A model generated the notes under the pieces. That model did not search any database, was not told where the DNA came from, and worked only from the letters and a program-made list of their open reading frames with translations. This document shows, piece after piece, positions 44,810 through 52,713 of a stretch of 64,000 nt of DNA. The DNA is from Marinobacter caseinilyticus. Its GTDB lineage: Bacteria > Pseudomonadota > Gammaproteobacteria > Pseudomonadales > Oleiphilaceae. Positions within the stretch are counted from its first letter, which is position 1. Each line of letters opens with the position of its first letter. The stretch is from NCBI RefSeq assembly GCF_011074955.1, contig NZ_WUQJ01000006.1, forward strand, positions 229,528-293,527, read 5' to 3'. Made by a program: the position numbers and the translations under genes.

Positions 44810-47593
44810 TCAGTCGATACATTCGCCGGTTGCCTTCAGGGCGTCCTCTGTAAAGACCAGCAGGCCCAACTCGGGGCGGTAACCATGAATTTCGGTTACG
44901 TCGAGTGCTTGCAGGAAATCAAGGATTTCGTCACTCACCACCTGGCCAGGCACCAGCACCGGAAAGCCTGGAGGGTAAGGAATAACAAAGCTGGCCGAAA
45001 CCGCATCACGGCCTTGCTCCATTTGCCCTTGCAGCTCCTCGTTATCAAACCTCAGGTATTCGGTGTTGTCCTCGTCGTAGCTCAAAAAGTACGCCCGGCG
45101 AATATCGCCTGCCATGGAGTTCGGATGCGGCCGGAAAGCTTCATGAAACCGGCTAAAGTCTGGCAGCGGCGGTAAATCCTGAGTAAGCGACTTAACATGG
45201 TGTTCGATAATCTTACGCTCCGGTCGACTGCTTTCCTCCCAGCGGCGGTCAAAGCTTTTAGCAAGCTTGATCAGAACGTCCAGCAAATACGCGATGGACC
45301 CTCGGGTGGTGCCAATATTGGTCATGAACAAAACAGTATTGCGCGAAGTCTTGTTGATCTGAATGCCATACTGATTCATCAGATATTCGTTCTTGAAAGT
45401 ATCGCCATCAATCCCGGTTTTACCGATCGCCATGGTGATTCGGCTTGGGTCAATGACGAATTCATCATGGGCCCAGGCCTCCTCCATTTTATTCCAGCCA
45501 CTGACCGGATCGTAAAAAGTGTCCACTCCGGATTGCCGATATTCAATCGGAATCATGTCCTTATTGACCAATACCTCAAAATATTTCATCAAAAGCGGGT
45601 TGGTGTAGAGCTGTTCCCGAAGCGACAAGGCAGCCTCGACTTGCGCATGGACCAACTCGAAACCTTCCATCTCGGCCTGCATACGCCCCACGTCCAGGGA
45701 CGCCACAATCTGATAATTTGGCGATGTTGAGGTGTGGGTCATATAGGCTTCGTGGAAAGGCGCCTCAACCTTCTGACGGAAATCCTGATCATAGACATGG
45801 ATCATCGACCCCTGCCGCAGCGATGTCAGCGTCTTGTGGGTGGAATGAGTGGCGTAAACGCGCACACGCTGGGTTTCCGGATCGGGCAACAACGGATTAT
45901 CCAGCCAGGTGGCGTCGTCATCCGGGTCCAGTTGATCAAATGCCTCTTTCCAGGCTGCGTACTCTTTCTGGTAAGCCTCTGTCCGGTAGCGATCCCGTAA
46001 GGTGCGGGCCGCATGCATGGCCGTGCGCGGTCGATAGGTCGGGTTAAAGGTCGCAAAGGCAAACCAGGCCTCATCCCACAAAAACACCAGGTCTGGTTTA
46101 ATCGCGAGGCACTCTTCCATAACTCGACGAACGTTATAGACCACGCCATCGAACGTGCAATTGGTCAGCAGCAGCATTTTCACTTTATCAAGCTGCCCGC
46201 TTCGCTTCAGCTTGAGCAGTGCTTTCTTGATCTCCCGCAGCGGCACCGCGCCATACATGGAGTAGTCATTGAGCGGGTAAGAATCCAGATAGACCACATG
46301 GGCGCCCGCCAAGACCATGCCGTAGTGATGGGATTTATGGCAGTCACGGTCGACGAGCACGATGTCGTGAGGCTTAACCAGCGCCTGCAAGACGATTTTA
46401 TTGGCCGTCGAGGTCCCGTTCGTCACAAAAAAGCTCTGCCTTGAGCCAAACGCCCGCGCCGCGTATTCCTGAGCTTTCTTGATGGGCCCATAGGGCTGCA
46501 ACAAGGAGTCCAGACCACCGGAGGTTGCCGAGGTTTCAGCCAGAAATATGTTGATGCCGTAAAAATCAATCATGTGACCCGCCCAATGGGAGCGCGTGAC
46601 TGACTTACCTCTGGAAATAGGCATGGCATGGAACACACCCGTCGGCTTACGACTGTATTCGCGGAGGGCATCAAAAAACGGGGTCCGATAGCGGTTCTCG
46701 ATGGCCCGCATAATCGTGTGGTGTTGCTCGATATAATCCGTTTCCCGGTAAAAAATACGATTGAAGTGGCGGATGTCACGGCTCGCCGTCACCTCAACAT
46801 CACCGCTGGTGACCAGGAACTGGTCGATTTCAGGACGGATTTCGCGAATCATGGAGCCCAGCAGCAAACTCCGCTCCGCCTCGCTTTTGTCTCCCATCTC
46901 AATTTCGGACAGGCCCTCCAGATAGTTACGGAGGGCGCTTAAGTTGTATTTTGACTTGTAGGGAAACTCGTAACGAATCAGGCAGGCCTGAATATTGGGG
47001 TTCACCAGAATGGCGATCAGGGCGTCCTCAAAACTCCGGACCGTCACCACGTCATAAATAAATTTGTCTTCCGGGCGTCGCAAACTGTGGAAGGCTTCCC
47101 GAACCACCTCTTCTTCCTGCAACGACATAGCATCAACGATCAGCAGTTCAAAGTAAGGCTGAGAGGAACTGTTGGACGCCGGGTGGCCGCGTCGCAACTG
47201 AGCCAAGGCATCCAGCGCCTCCATGTCTTCAGATTCTGTGTCGTTACCGCTCAGGTCGACGTGACGGCGACGGTAGGACTCACTGATTAACGCTCGGACA
47301 AGGCGCTTAACCACCTTCTCGAGGAGCAAATATTCACCACCATCAAACAAGGCCCAGACGTGATGAAAATCCTCTTTCGAAGGGAAAGCGTGGTAGTCCT
47401 CTATGATTTCAAGGCGTGTCAGCTTGATATCCACGGATTTGACCAGGGTACGGATTTTACTTTCATCCGTGGTCTTAACCAGGCGCCCCAAATCACGCTT
47501 CAAAGCGTTCCAGGTATCCGCTCGCAGCTGGGAAATTTTGTGGTAAAAACCCAGCGCGGTGTATGCCGTATCTGATTCCGTAATTTCGCTCAT
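44810..47593 (-). CDS. enlarged Orn/Lys/Arg decarboxylase-family PLP enzyme
   Basis: A 927-residue fold-type I PLP enzyme, about 210 residues longer than E. coli lysine decarboxylase. An unassigned N-terminal region (residues 1 to about 145) precedes a flavodoxin-like wing domain ('FELLIVDAMSLQEEEVVREAF', about 148-230). The core has 'FFVTNGTSTANKIVLQAL', Asp507 in 'LWDEAW' and the PLP lysine Lys587 in 'ATHSTHKTLTSLRQGS'. The Asp-to-Lys distance is 80 residues against about 37 in E. coli LdcI, so an insertion rich in charged residues sits beside the active site. It should remove CO2 from a basic amino acid or a derivative. It is the last gene of the four-gene unit, 104 bases behind the C45 gene. 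Starts at 47611 and 47650 are possible alternatives. Confidence 0.88.
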   Translation of the reverse strand: MSEITESDTAYTALGFYHKISQLRADTWNALKRDLGRLVKTTDESKIRTLVKSVDIKLTRLEIIEDYHAFPSKEDFHHVWALFDGGEYLLLEKVVKRLVRALISESYRRRHVDLSGNDTESEDMEALDALAQLRRGHPASNSSSQPYFELLIVDAMSLQEEEVVREAFHSLRRPEDKFIYDVVTVRSFEDALIAILVNPNIQACLIRYEFPYKSKYNLSALRNYLEGLSEIEMGDKSEAERSLLLGSMIREIRPEIDQFLVTSGDVEVTASRDIRHFNRIFYRETDYIEQHHTIMRAIENRYRTPFFDALREYSRKPTGVFHAMPISRGKSVTRSHWAGHMIDFYGINIFLAETSATSGGLDSLLQPYGPIKKAQEYAARAFGSRQSFFVTNGTSTANKIVLQALVKPHDIVLVDRDCHKSHHYGMVLAGAHVVYLDSYPLNDYSMYGAVPLREIKKALLKLKRSGQLDKVKMLLLTNCTFDGVVYNVRRVMEECLAIKPDLVFLWDEAWFAFATFNPTYRPRTAMHAARTLRDRYRTEAYQKEYAAWKEAFDQLDPDDDATWLDNPLLPDPETQRVRVYATHSTHKTLTSLRQGSMIHVYDQDFRQKVEAPFHEAYMTHTSTSPNYQIVASLDVGRMQAEMEGFELVHAQVEAALSLREQLYTNPLLMKYFEVLVNKDMIPIEYRQSGVDTFYDPVSGWNKMEEAWAHDEFVIDPSRITMAIGKTGIDGDTFKNEYLMNQYGIQINKTSRNTVLFMTNIGTTRGSIAYLLDVLIKLAKSFDRRWEESSRPERKIIEHHVKSLTQDLPPLPDFSRFHEAFRPHPNSMAGDIRRAYFLSYDEDNTEYLRFDNEELQGQMEQGRDAVSASFVIPYPPGFPVLVPGQVVSDEILDFLQALDVTEIHGYRPELGLLVFTEDALKATGECID

Positions 47594-47697
47594 TGTTTTA
47601 TTACCCACCATTCCGAAATCTTTGACGGAGCCGGTGACCAAGACTGACACGCAGGCAATGATCCCAGCGAAGTAGTAGTTCTATCCAGCGGCCAAGG

Positions 47698-48774
47698 TCA
47701 TTTCACTTTGTCAGCATAGCTGGTGTAACGAATATCCATCGCGGTCTCTTCAAAATGGTCAAAAGACACATCCAGTGTATGATCCGCCCAATGGTACTGA
47801 GCCCGACCTTCATTAGGATGATAGACCGCTGTGTAAATCGTGCCCAATCCACGCTTGTAATCGCTTCGAAACAGGGGGGGCGAGAAAAATGCCGAGACCA
47901 GCCGATCCTCCGTGGTTTCTTCGTCATCAATCAGGATCGACAGCTGTCGTTCCCGAATAATGGTCTCCGATGCCAAGGCGTGAGCGTACCATTCAATTTT
48001 CTTCTGATGATTGGTTGCAACAGGAATGCGCTTGATCGTGGCGGGCCGGTCCGGCCCAATCATTGCTGTCACATAACGACCCAGGGAGTCGTTGACAGTG
48101 ATGTTGTAGGCCATATGCGTTGGCACTCGCGCCAGCACCTCGGAGGCCTCGTGAGTGGTTTCACAGAACTCAAGAATGTAGCGCAGGATAATGGGCGCAC
48201 CAAAGCCATCACCCACGGCTTTACGGCCACCAAAGGCGAGTGACACGGACAGACCGACGTCGTTGATGCCATCAAGCACGCCCCAAAGACAGTCAGACAT
48301 CGCAATAACCCGGCGGCCATTCCAGCAAGTCGACAGAATGGTGCCCTCGCACAGTTCCGGCGGATAATCGTAGTTGCGCACCAACACATTGCTCCGCGCG
48401 TTGGCCATAACGGCCTGGGAACACCCGGTAATGTAAGGAGGCGGCCGGTACAGACTGAGCATGCGTGAGGCGATATCACCACCACCGGCCAGGCCACACA
48501 ACCGCTGATAGGTTGGAACCAACTCCGGCATGTGCGTGCGCAGCGCGTTGTAGCAGGCCAGATAGCTAGGCCGCTCGCGCTCAGTTTCCGACAGGTACCA
48601 ACGCTCGTAGGCAGACCAGTGCAAATCGAACAGGCCACGCCACTTCTCACCCGGTTCCGGCTCATGGACCGTCTGAAATACAAGACGTTTTTGTTTTTGC
48701 ATGCCAACGGCCTCTTCAGGCCTCGCCTGGGGTGCGGCCTCCGCCGCAGCACCCATCACAAAGCCATTGCTCAC
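47698..48774 (-). CDS. C45-type autoproteolytic acyltransferase / amidohydrolase
   Basis: A 358-residue Ntn-hydrolase of the C45 (acyl-CoA:6-aminopenicillanate acyltransferase-like) family. In 'PYITGCSQAVMANARSNVLVRNYDYPPE' the Gly117-Cys118 bond is the expected self-cleavage site, freeing Cys118 as the N-terminal nucleophile; 'MSDCLWGVLDGINDVGLSVSLAFGGR' follows as in the family. Such enzymes transfer or hydrolyse acyl groups on amines. The GTG at 48774 overlaps the ATP-grasp stop (GTGA); an internal ATG at 48702 behind AAGAGG gives 334 residues and is a serious alternative start. No signal peptide. Third gene of the unit; acyl donor and acceptor unknown. Confidence 0.87.
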   Translation of the reverse strand: MSNGFVMGAAAEAAPQARPEEAVGMQKQKRLVFQTVHEPEPGEKWRGLFDLHWSAYERWYLSETERERPSYLACYNALRTHMPELVPTYQRLCGLAGGGDIASRMLSLYRPPPYITGCSQAVMANARSNVLVRNYDYPPELCEGTILSTCWNGRRVIAMSDCLWGVLDGINDVGLSVSLAFGGRKAVGDGFGAPIILRYILEFCETTHEASEVLARVPTHMAYNITVNDSLGRYVTAMIGPDRPATIKRIPVATNHQKKIEWYAHALASETIIRERQLSILIDDEETTEDRLVSAFFSPPLFRSDYKRGLGTIYTAVYHPNEGRAQYHWADHTLDVSFDHFEETAMDIRYTSYADKVK

Positions 48775-50378
48775 AAGATCTTGAAGTTGCCGCCGCCAAT
48801 GGCGTGATTAACCGCCACTGCCTCCACGGCTGGATCCTGCAAAGTCTGACCGCTGAACTGGCCGCGAATGCCATCAATCCATGCCTTGGCTCTTGGCGTA
48901 AGGTTGAAATCGTCGTCCATCAGGCGACCACGGGTAATCAGAATGCCCAGATCGGCTCCTTCATACCTGAAATCACCCACCCCACTGATGCGCATAAAGA
49001 AAGCTTCTTGTTCACTCTCGGCGGCATGGGGGTGATAACTGTAATGGTCATAACTGATGCTGCCATCGCTGGCCATTTTCCAAACCCCCGACTGTGGCGC
49101 CTGGGTAAGTAAATCCACCGACTCATCGGTGTGTTTGATAACAAGCTGGCTCCAGCTATCAATACTTTCGGGGTGAGACCAGCGCTTGTTCAGCTCTTCA
49201 ATATCAATGTCAAAATCCTGATCCGAGAATTCCAGCAAGTGGAACAGGAACAAAGGCACATCGGCATGTGCGAACGCCGCCACGTTGGTCAGTGAGCTGG
49301 CACCCGTTACGCGGGGGTTCAGTTCCCCAAGATAGACTTCGTCGGAATCGGTATCGATCAGGAAGTCGAGTTCGAAATAGCCTCGATAGCCCTCTTCTCG
49401 TAACGCCTCACCGTACTTGAAGGTATATTCCCGGGCCTTGTCCCGAACTTCTTGCGTAAAGGCGCCCGCAAACATCTCATTGCCACACCAGCCGCCCTTG
49501 TAGGGGGTTAATGTCTTGAAACCCACCAACTCCGTCATTAACGGCCCCACCACTGTGCCACAGCGAGTGGTGCAGGCCTCAATGGCAGAACCACGGCAAT
49601 TGATGCGCTTCATGATCTTGACTTCAGGCTCGGCTTCAATTTCTTCGGCGTATTTGTAGTATTCGTCTTCGTTGGAGACAAAGTATGTGGTGTGTCCCGA
49701 GTCACCAAAGGCCGACTGGATCACCAGATCGTTTGTTCCCAGCGGCTTACTGACTTCAACCAGGTGATCGTAATTGTCCACTTTGGACAGTACATTCGGC
49801 ACACTCGGCACACCCACCTTGTTACCGATCCGCACCGTTTCAATCTTGTTATCCATTCTCGAGCGCAACTTGGCGGGCGGAAAAGCCACGCGCAGACCAA
49901 GCTGCTCACAGATCTCTTCCGTGTGTTCGTCAAACATCAGGAACGCCGCAGTGCCCTTGCCGCCCCGGGACTGCAGATAATCAATGACTTCCTTGTGTTC
50001 AAGCAGGTAATTATTGATGTCCTCAATGCTTTCGAAATCGCGAGGAAACTTCTCTTTCGGGACAAACACGTTCTTCTGTTTGCCATCAAAGCAGTTGATG
50101 TAGTTAATGTGGCGAAAGTTGCCCACCCAGTCGCCTATCCCTAGCAAATTGAAGTTTGTTGCCGAGATGAAGTAAACCGGTTCTTTGTTGTTGTGAAAGT
50201 AACGACGAATATCGGAAATGCTTTTTATTGTGCTCATCTCATTCACTCCTTTAGTGCGGCTATCCTGCCCAGCTTCATTCTCGGGTTCTGATTTACCTGC
50301 TGCCGGGTGTTGCCCGGCATCAGGCATAAGCCAATCGGCAATTCGCTGCCGCAGTATTTGTAGCAGATTGCGCATCAT
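48771..50378 (-). CDS. ATP-grasp carboxylate-amine ligase
   Basis: A 535-residue (or 488-residue) ATP-dependent ligase with a biotin-carboxylase-like ATP-grasp fold. The nucleotide loop is 'VIQSAFGDSGHTTYFV', 'IMKRINCRGSAIEACTTRCG' is the adenine-side strand, and 'GYFELDFLIDTDSDEVYLGELNPRVTGASS' holds the Mg-binding Glu and Asn. It should activate a carboxylate as an acyl phosphate and join it to an amine. Two starts are supported: ATG 50378 behind GGAG, and ATG 50237 behind AAGGAG. The extra 47 residues of the long form begin with an amphipathic helix ('NLLQILRQRIADWL'). The stop overlaps the C45 start, so these two are coupled. Confidence 0.87.
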   Translation of the reverse strand: MMRNLLQILRQRIADWLMPDAGQHPAAGKSEPENEAGQDSRTKGVNEMSTIKSISDIRRYFHNNKEPVYFISATNFNLLGIGDWVGNFRHINYINCFDGKQKNVFVPKEKFPRDFESIEDINNYLLEHKEVIDYLQSRGGKGTAAFLMFDEHTEEICEQLGLRVAFPPAKLRSRMDNKIETVRIGNKVGVPSVPNVLSKVDNYDHLVEVSKPLGTNDLVIQSAFGDSGHTTYFVSNEDEYYKYAEEIEAEPEVKIMKRINCRGSAIEACTTRCGTVVGPLMTELVGFKTLTPYKGGWCGNEMFAGAFTQEVRDKAREYTFKYGEALREEGYRGYFELDFLIDTDSDEVYLGELNPRVTGASSLTNVAAFAHADVPLFLFHLLEFSDQDFDIDIEELNKRWSHPESIDSWSQLVIKHTDESVDLLTQAPQSGVWKMASDGSISYDHYSYHPHAAESEQEAFFMRISGVGDFRYEGADLGILITRGRLMDDDFNLTPRAKAWIDGIRGQFSGQTLQDPAVEAVAVNHAIGGGNFKIL

Positions 50379-50423
50379 GCTCTACTCCGCTTTGCCCGCG
50401 ACAATGGAATTGCCTGGCGATTG

Positions 50424-51299
50424 TTACTGTTGGGATTCCGTGGTGTCATACCTTATCGGTTTAGCCAACGGACCCAGGCTGTCAAGGAAAGGACTTGAGC
50501 CGTTCTCGCTGCGATACAACGAGAAATCCACATCACGATCCCGGAAACTCTTCAGCGGTTGTCCCAGGCCGCGCAAACCGCGTTCCCTTTCGCGGCGCAC
50601 CCGCTGCATATCAATTTCAATGGGCACCACCTCATCACCAATACCCGATTGGTGCAAGACGTCCCCGGAAGGTCCGACCACTATCGAGCGGCCATTTCCC
50701 ATGGCACCGGCACCATTGATGTCAAAGAAATAGCACTGATTGATCGCCGCGTTGGTTCGCGCGATGGACAGTTCAATATCCCGGTCAATGGTATCCGTCA
50801 TTGTGGGATGCAAAATCACTTCTGCTCCCATGGCCGCCAGTGTGCGCGTCGTTTCAGGGAACCACATGTCGTAACAGATGGACACGCCAAAACGTCCGAT
50901 TTCAGGCACATCGAAAACTACAAACTCAGAGCCACCTTCAACCCCCTGCTCATAAGGCCGGAAGGGAAACATTTTGCGGTAACGGCAAACCACATGACCC
51001 TGAGGGTTTATCACACTCAACGTGTTGTAGATCTTGTCGTCAATACGCTCAAACATGGAACCGGGAATCAGCCAGATCCCATGCTGCAGTGCCAATTCAC
51101 AGAACAGATTCTCTTTGCTGCTAGGCATTGGTTCAGCATGGTGGGGAGACGAGCCAGTGGCTACCAACTCACTGAACATCACCATCTGTACCTGTGGAAA
51201 ACGGGACATCAAAAGTTCGATACGATGACGCATGGACTCAGTGTTGTCGCCGTGATGCAGGGCATGCATCTGCACCCCTGCTATCGTGAAATAGGACAT
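50424..51299 (-). CDS. carbon-nitrogen hydrolase (nitrilase superfamily)
   Basis: A 291-residue cytosolic amidase or carbamoylase of the nitrilase superfamily. The catalytic triad is intact: Glu44 in 'MFSELVATG', Lys109 in 'YRKMFPFRP' and Cys142 in 'VSICYDMWFPET'. The family includes N-carbamoylputrescine and other polyamine-related amidohydrolases, which would suit a decarboxylase partner, but the exact branch cannot be read here. It is the first gene of the four-gene unit (51299 to 44810). The start ATG has AGAGGAA seven bases upstream, preceded by an AT-rich 211-base region that should hold the unit's promoter. Confidence 0.9.
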   Translation of the reverse strand: MSYFTIAGVQMHALHHGDNTESMRHRIELLMSRFPQVQMVMFSELVATGSSPHHAEPMPSSKENLFCELALQHGIWLIPGSMFERIDDKIYNTLSVINPQGHVVCRYRKMFPFRPYEQGVEGGSEFVVFDVPEIGRFGVSICYDMWFPETTRTLAAMGAEVILHPTMTDTIDRDIELSIARTNAAINQCYFFDINGAGAMGNGRSIVVGPSGDVLHQSGIGDEVVPIEIDMQRVRRERERGLRGLGQPLKSFRDRDVDFSLYRSENGSSPFLDSLGPLAKPIRYDTTESQQ

Positions 51300-51510
51300 T
51301 GCTTTCCTCTGTAGAGTGAAACGTCAATTAGAGTGTCTTTATTTTGAAAAACACACACAACACTTTTCACCAAATTATTTAATTCTGCTACGCATTGCAG
51401 CATGTACAAGACTAAGCCAAATCATTCAGCCTGTCGAAGCTGCAGAGGAAAATACTGATGTTCAGTGCGATCTTATTCGACGACATGAAGGCATCGGTGA
51501 ACCCACACCA
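51300..51510 (-). promoter_or_regulatory. upstream region of the four-gene unit
   Basis: AT-rich gap between phhB (its own stop at 51511) and the nitrilase-family gene. On the minus strand TTGTAC and, 17 or more bases on, an A/T-rich AATTAAAT stretch could be a promoter, with a small GCTGCA/TAGC hairpin between. The assignment is weak. Confidence 0.3.
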
Positions 51511-51849
51511 TCACTCATATAGCTGATCTGTCCGAGCCGCCATCACGAAATCGTTTTTGTGCAACCCTCCAATTTTATGAGTCCACCAGTTGACGGTCAC
51601 TTTGCCATACTCCACCAGTATGGCCGGGTGGTGGCCTTCCGATTCAGCGAGTTGTCCCACCTTATTGGCAAACGCCAAAGCTACGGCGAAATTTTTAAAG
51701 GTGTACACCCGTTCCAGCTGTTGTTCACCCTTATGCTCGGTAATGGCCCAACCAGGTAGTTGTGGCAGCCATTCATTCTGCTCACTGTCTGACACTTTTG
51801 GCGCACCAGCCCGGCAGGCTTCACAGGCTAGTTCTGATAGCTTGTCCAT
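51511..51849 (-). CDS. phhB: pterin-4a-carbinolamine dehydratase
   Basis: A 112-residue dehydratase that recycles the 4a-hydroxy-tetrahydropterin formed by phenylalanine hydroxylase. The family motif '[38 protein letters not shown]' has both active-site histidines. No phenylalanine hydroxylase gene is adjacent, so PhhA must lie elsewhere or this protein serves another role. It lies between the four-gene unit and the imuA cassette, and its upstream region (51850-52006) also carries the LexA box of imuA, so a weak SOS effect on phhB cannot be excluded. Confidence 0.95.
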   Translation of the reverse strand: MDKLSELACEACRAGAPKVSDSEQNEWLPQLPGWAITEHKGEQQLERVYTFKNFAVALAFANKVGQLAESEGHHPAILVEYGKVTVNWWTHKIGGLHKNDFVMAARTDQLYE

Positions 51850-51967
51850 CCTCAGAGATCTCCGTTTATGTAGTGATCAAATCAGCCTGAACCACACCAC
51901 AAACCGAATCAAGTCTTACCGGAAAATAGTCTCCACTGCCGCCATTGAAATTCGATTGATCTCGATA

Positions 51968-51987
51968 TACTGTATATTTAAACAGTA
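51968..51987 (+). promoter_or_regulatory. LexA (SOS) box before imuA
   Basis: TACTGTATATTTAAACAGTA is a perfect match to the gammaproteobacterial LexA consensus CTGT-N8-ACAG, with an AT-rich core. It lies 19 bases before the imuA start and should hold the whole imuA-imuB-dnaE2 cassette under SOS control. Confidence 0.95.
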
Positions 51988-52006
51988 TTAAGGGAGCGCC
52001 AATGCC

Positions 52007-52711
52007 ATGAAAGAACTACTCGATACTCTCCTACAGGATGCCCGCGTCTGGCAGGCTCGACACCACACCCCAGCCAGCGGACACATGGAGTTAACGGGAC
52101 ATGCACCCCTGGATCATCAACTGAAGGGGATCGGCTGGCCGATCGGCGCGTTGACTGAATGTTTCCTGGAGGCTGCGGGTATCGGTGAACTGCAATTGTT
52201 GCTGCCTCTGATTCGACGCCAGTCTAAGAAGGATAAGTTCGTATTTTGGCTAAACCCGCCACACACGCCTTACGCCCCGGCTCTGGCTCGCGAAGGCGTT
52301 CAACTGTCGCAAATCGTCACCCTGCAGACCCAACGGACCGCTGACACCCTGTGGGCACTTGAAAACTGCCTGCGGTCACCTGCCACCGGACTGGTAATGG
52401 CGTGGTGCGGATACCTTCAACCAAGGGATATACGCAAACTTCAATTGGCCGCCGAGGCCGGCGGTGGGTTGTGCGTTCTGTTCCGTAACCCACAAGCCGC
52501 CCGCAACAGCTCTGCCGCCGCGCTGCGGTTGGAGTTGTCCCCCTCCCGTGACCGACAGTTGAGCATCCGGATTCTGAAGTGCCGGGGCGGCGGGTCCGTG
52601 GGCGACTGCACGCTGCCCCTGGCTGATCGGGCGCCGACCCAGGAGGCCAGCCTGAACTGTGTGGTGAAGGGCCCATGGCCTGAGCCCCCTATCCCCAAAC
52701 ACGCGCCCTGA
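52007..52711 (+). CDS. imuA: translesion synthesis accessory protein ImuA
   Basis: A 234-residue RecA/SulA-like protein of the ImuA family, which helps RecA-coupled activation of the ImuB/DnaE2 mutasome. The fold is seen in 'LEAAGIGELQLLLPLIRRQSKKDKFVFWLNPPHTPYAPALAREGV' and 'LWALENCLRSPATGLVMAWCGYLQPRDIRKLQLAAEAGGGLCVLFR'. The normal P-loop is absent, as is usual for this branch. ATG at 52007 behind GGGAG, directly downstream of a LexA box; the imuB start is two bases beyond its stop. Confidence 0.94.
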   Translation: MKELLDTLLQDARVWQARHHTPASGHMELTGHAPLDHQLKGIGWPIGALTECFLEAAGIGELQLLLPLIRRQSKKDKFVFWLNPPHTPYAPALAREGVQLSQIVTLQTQRTADTLWALENCLRSPATGLVMAWCGYLQPRDIRKLQLAAEAGGGLCVLFRNPQAARNSSAAALRLELSPSRDRQLSIRILKCRGGGSVGDCTLPLADRAPTQEASLNCVVKGPWPEPPIPKHAP

Positions 52712-52713
52712 TC

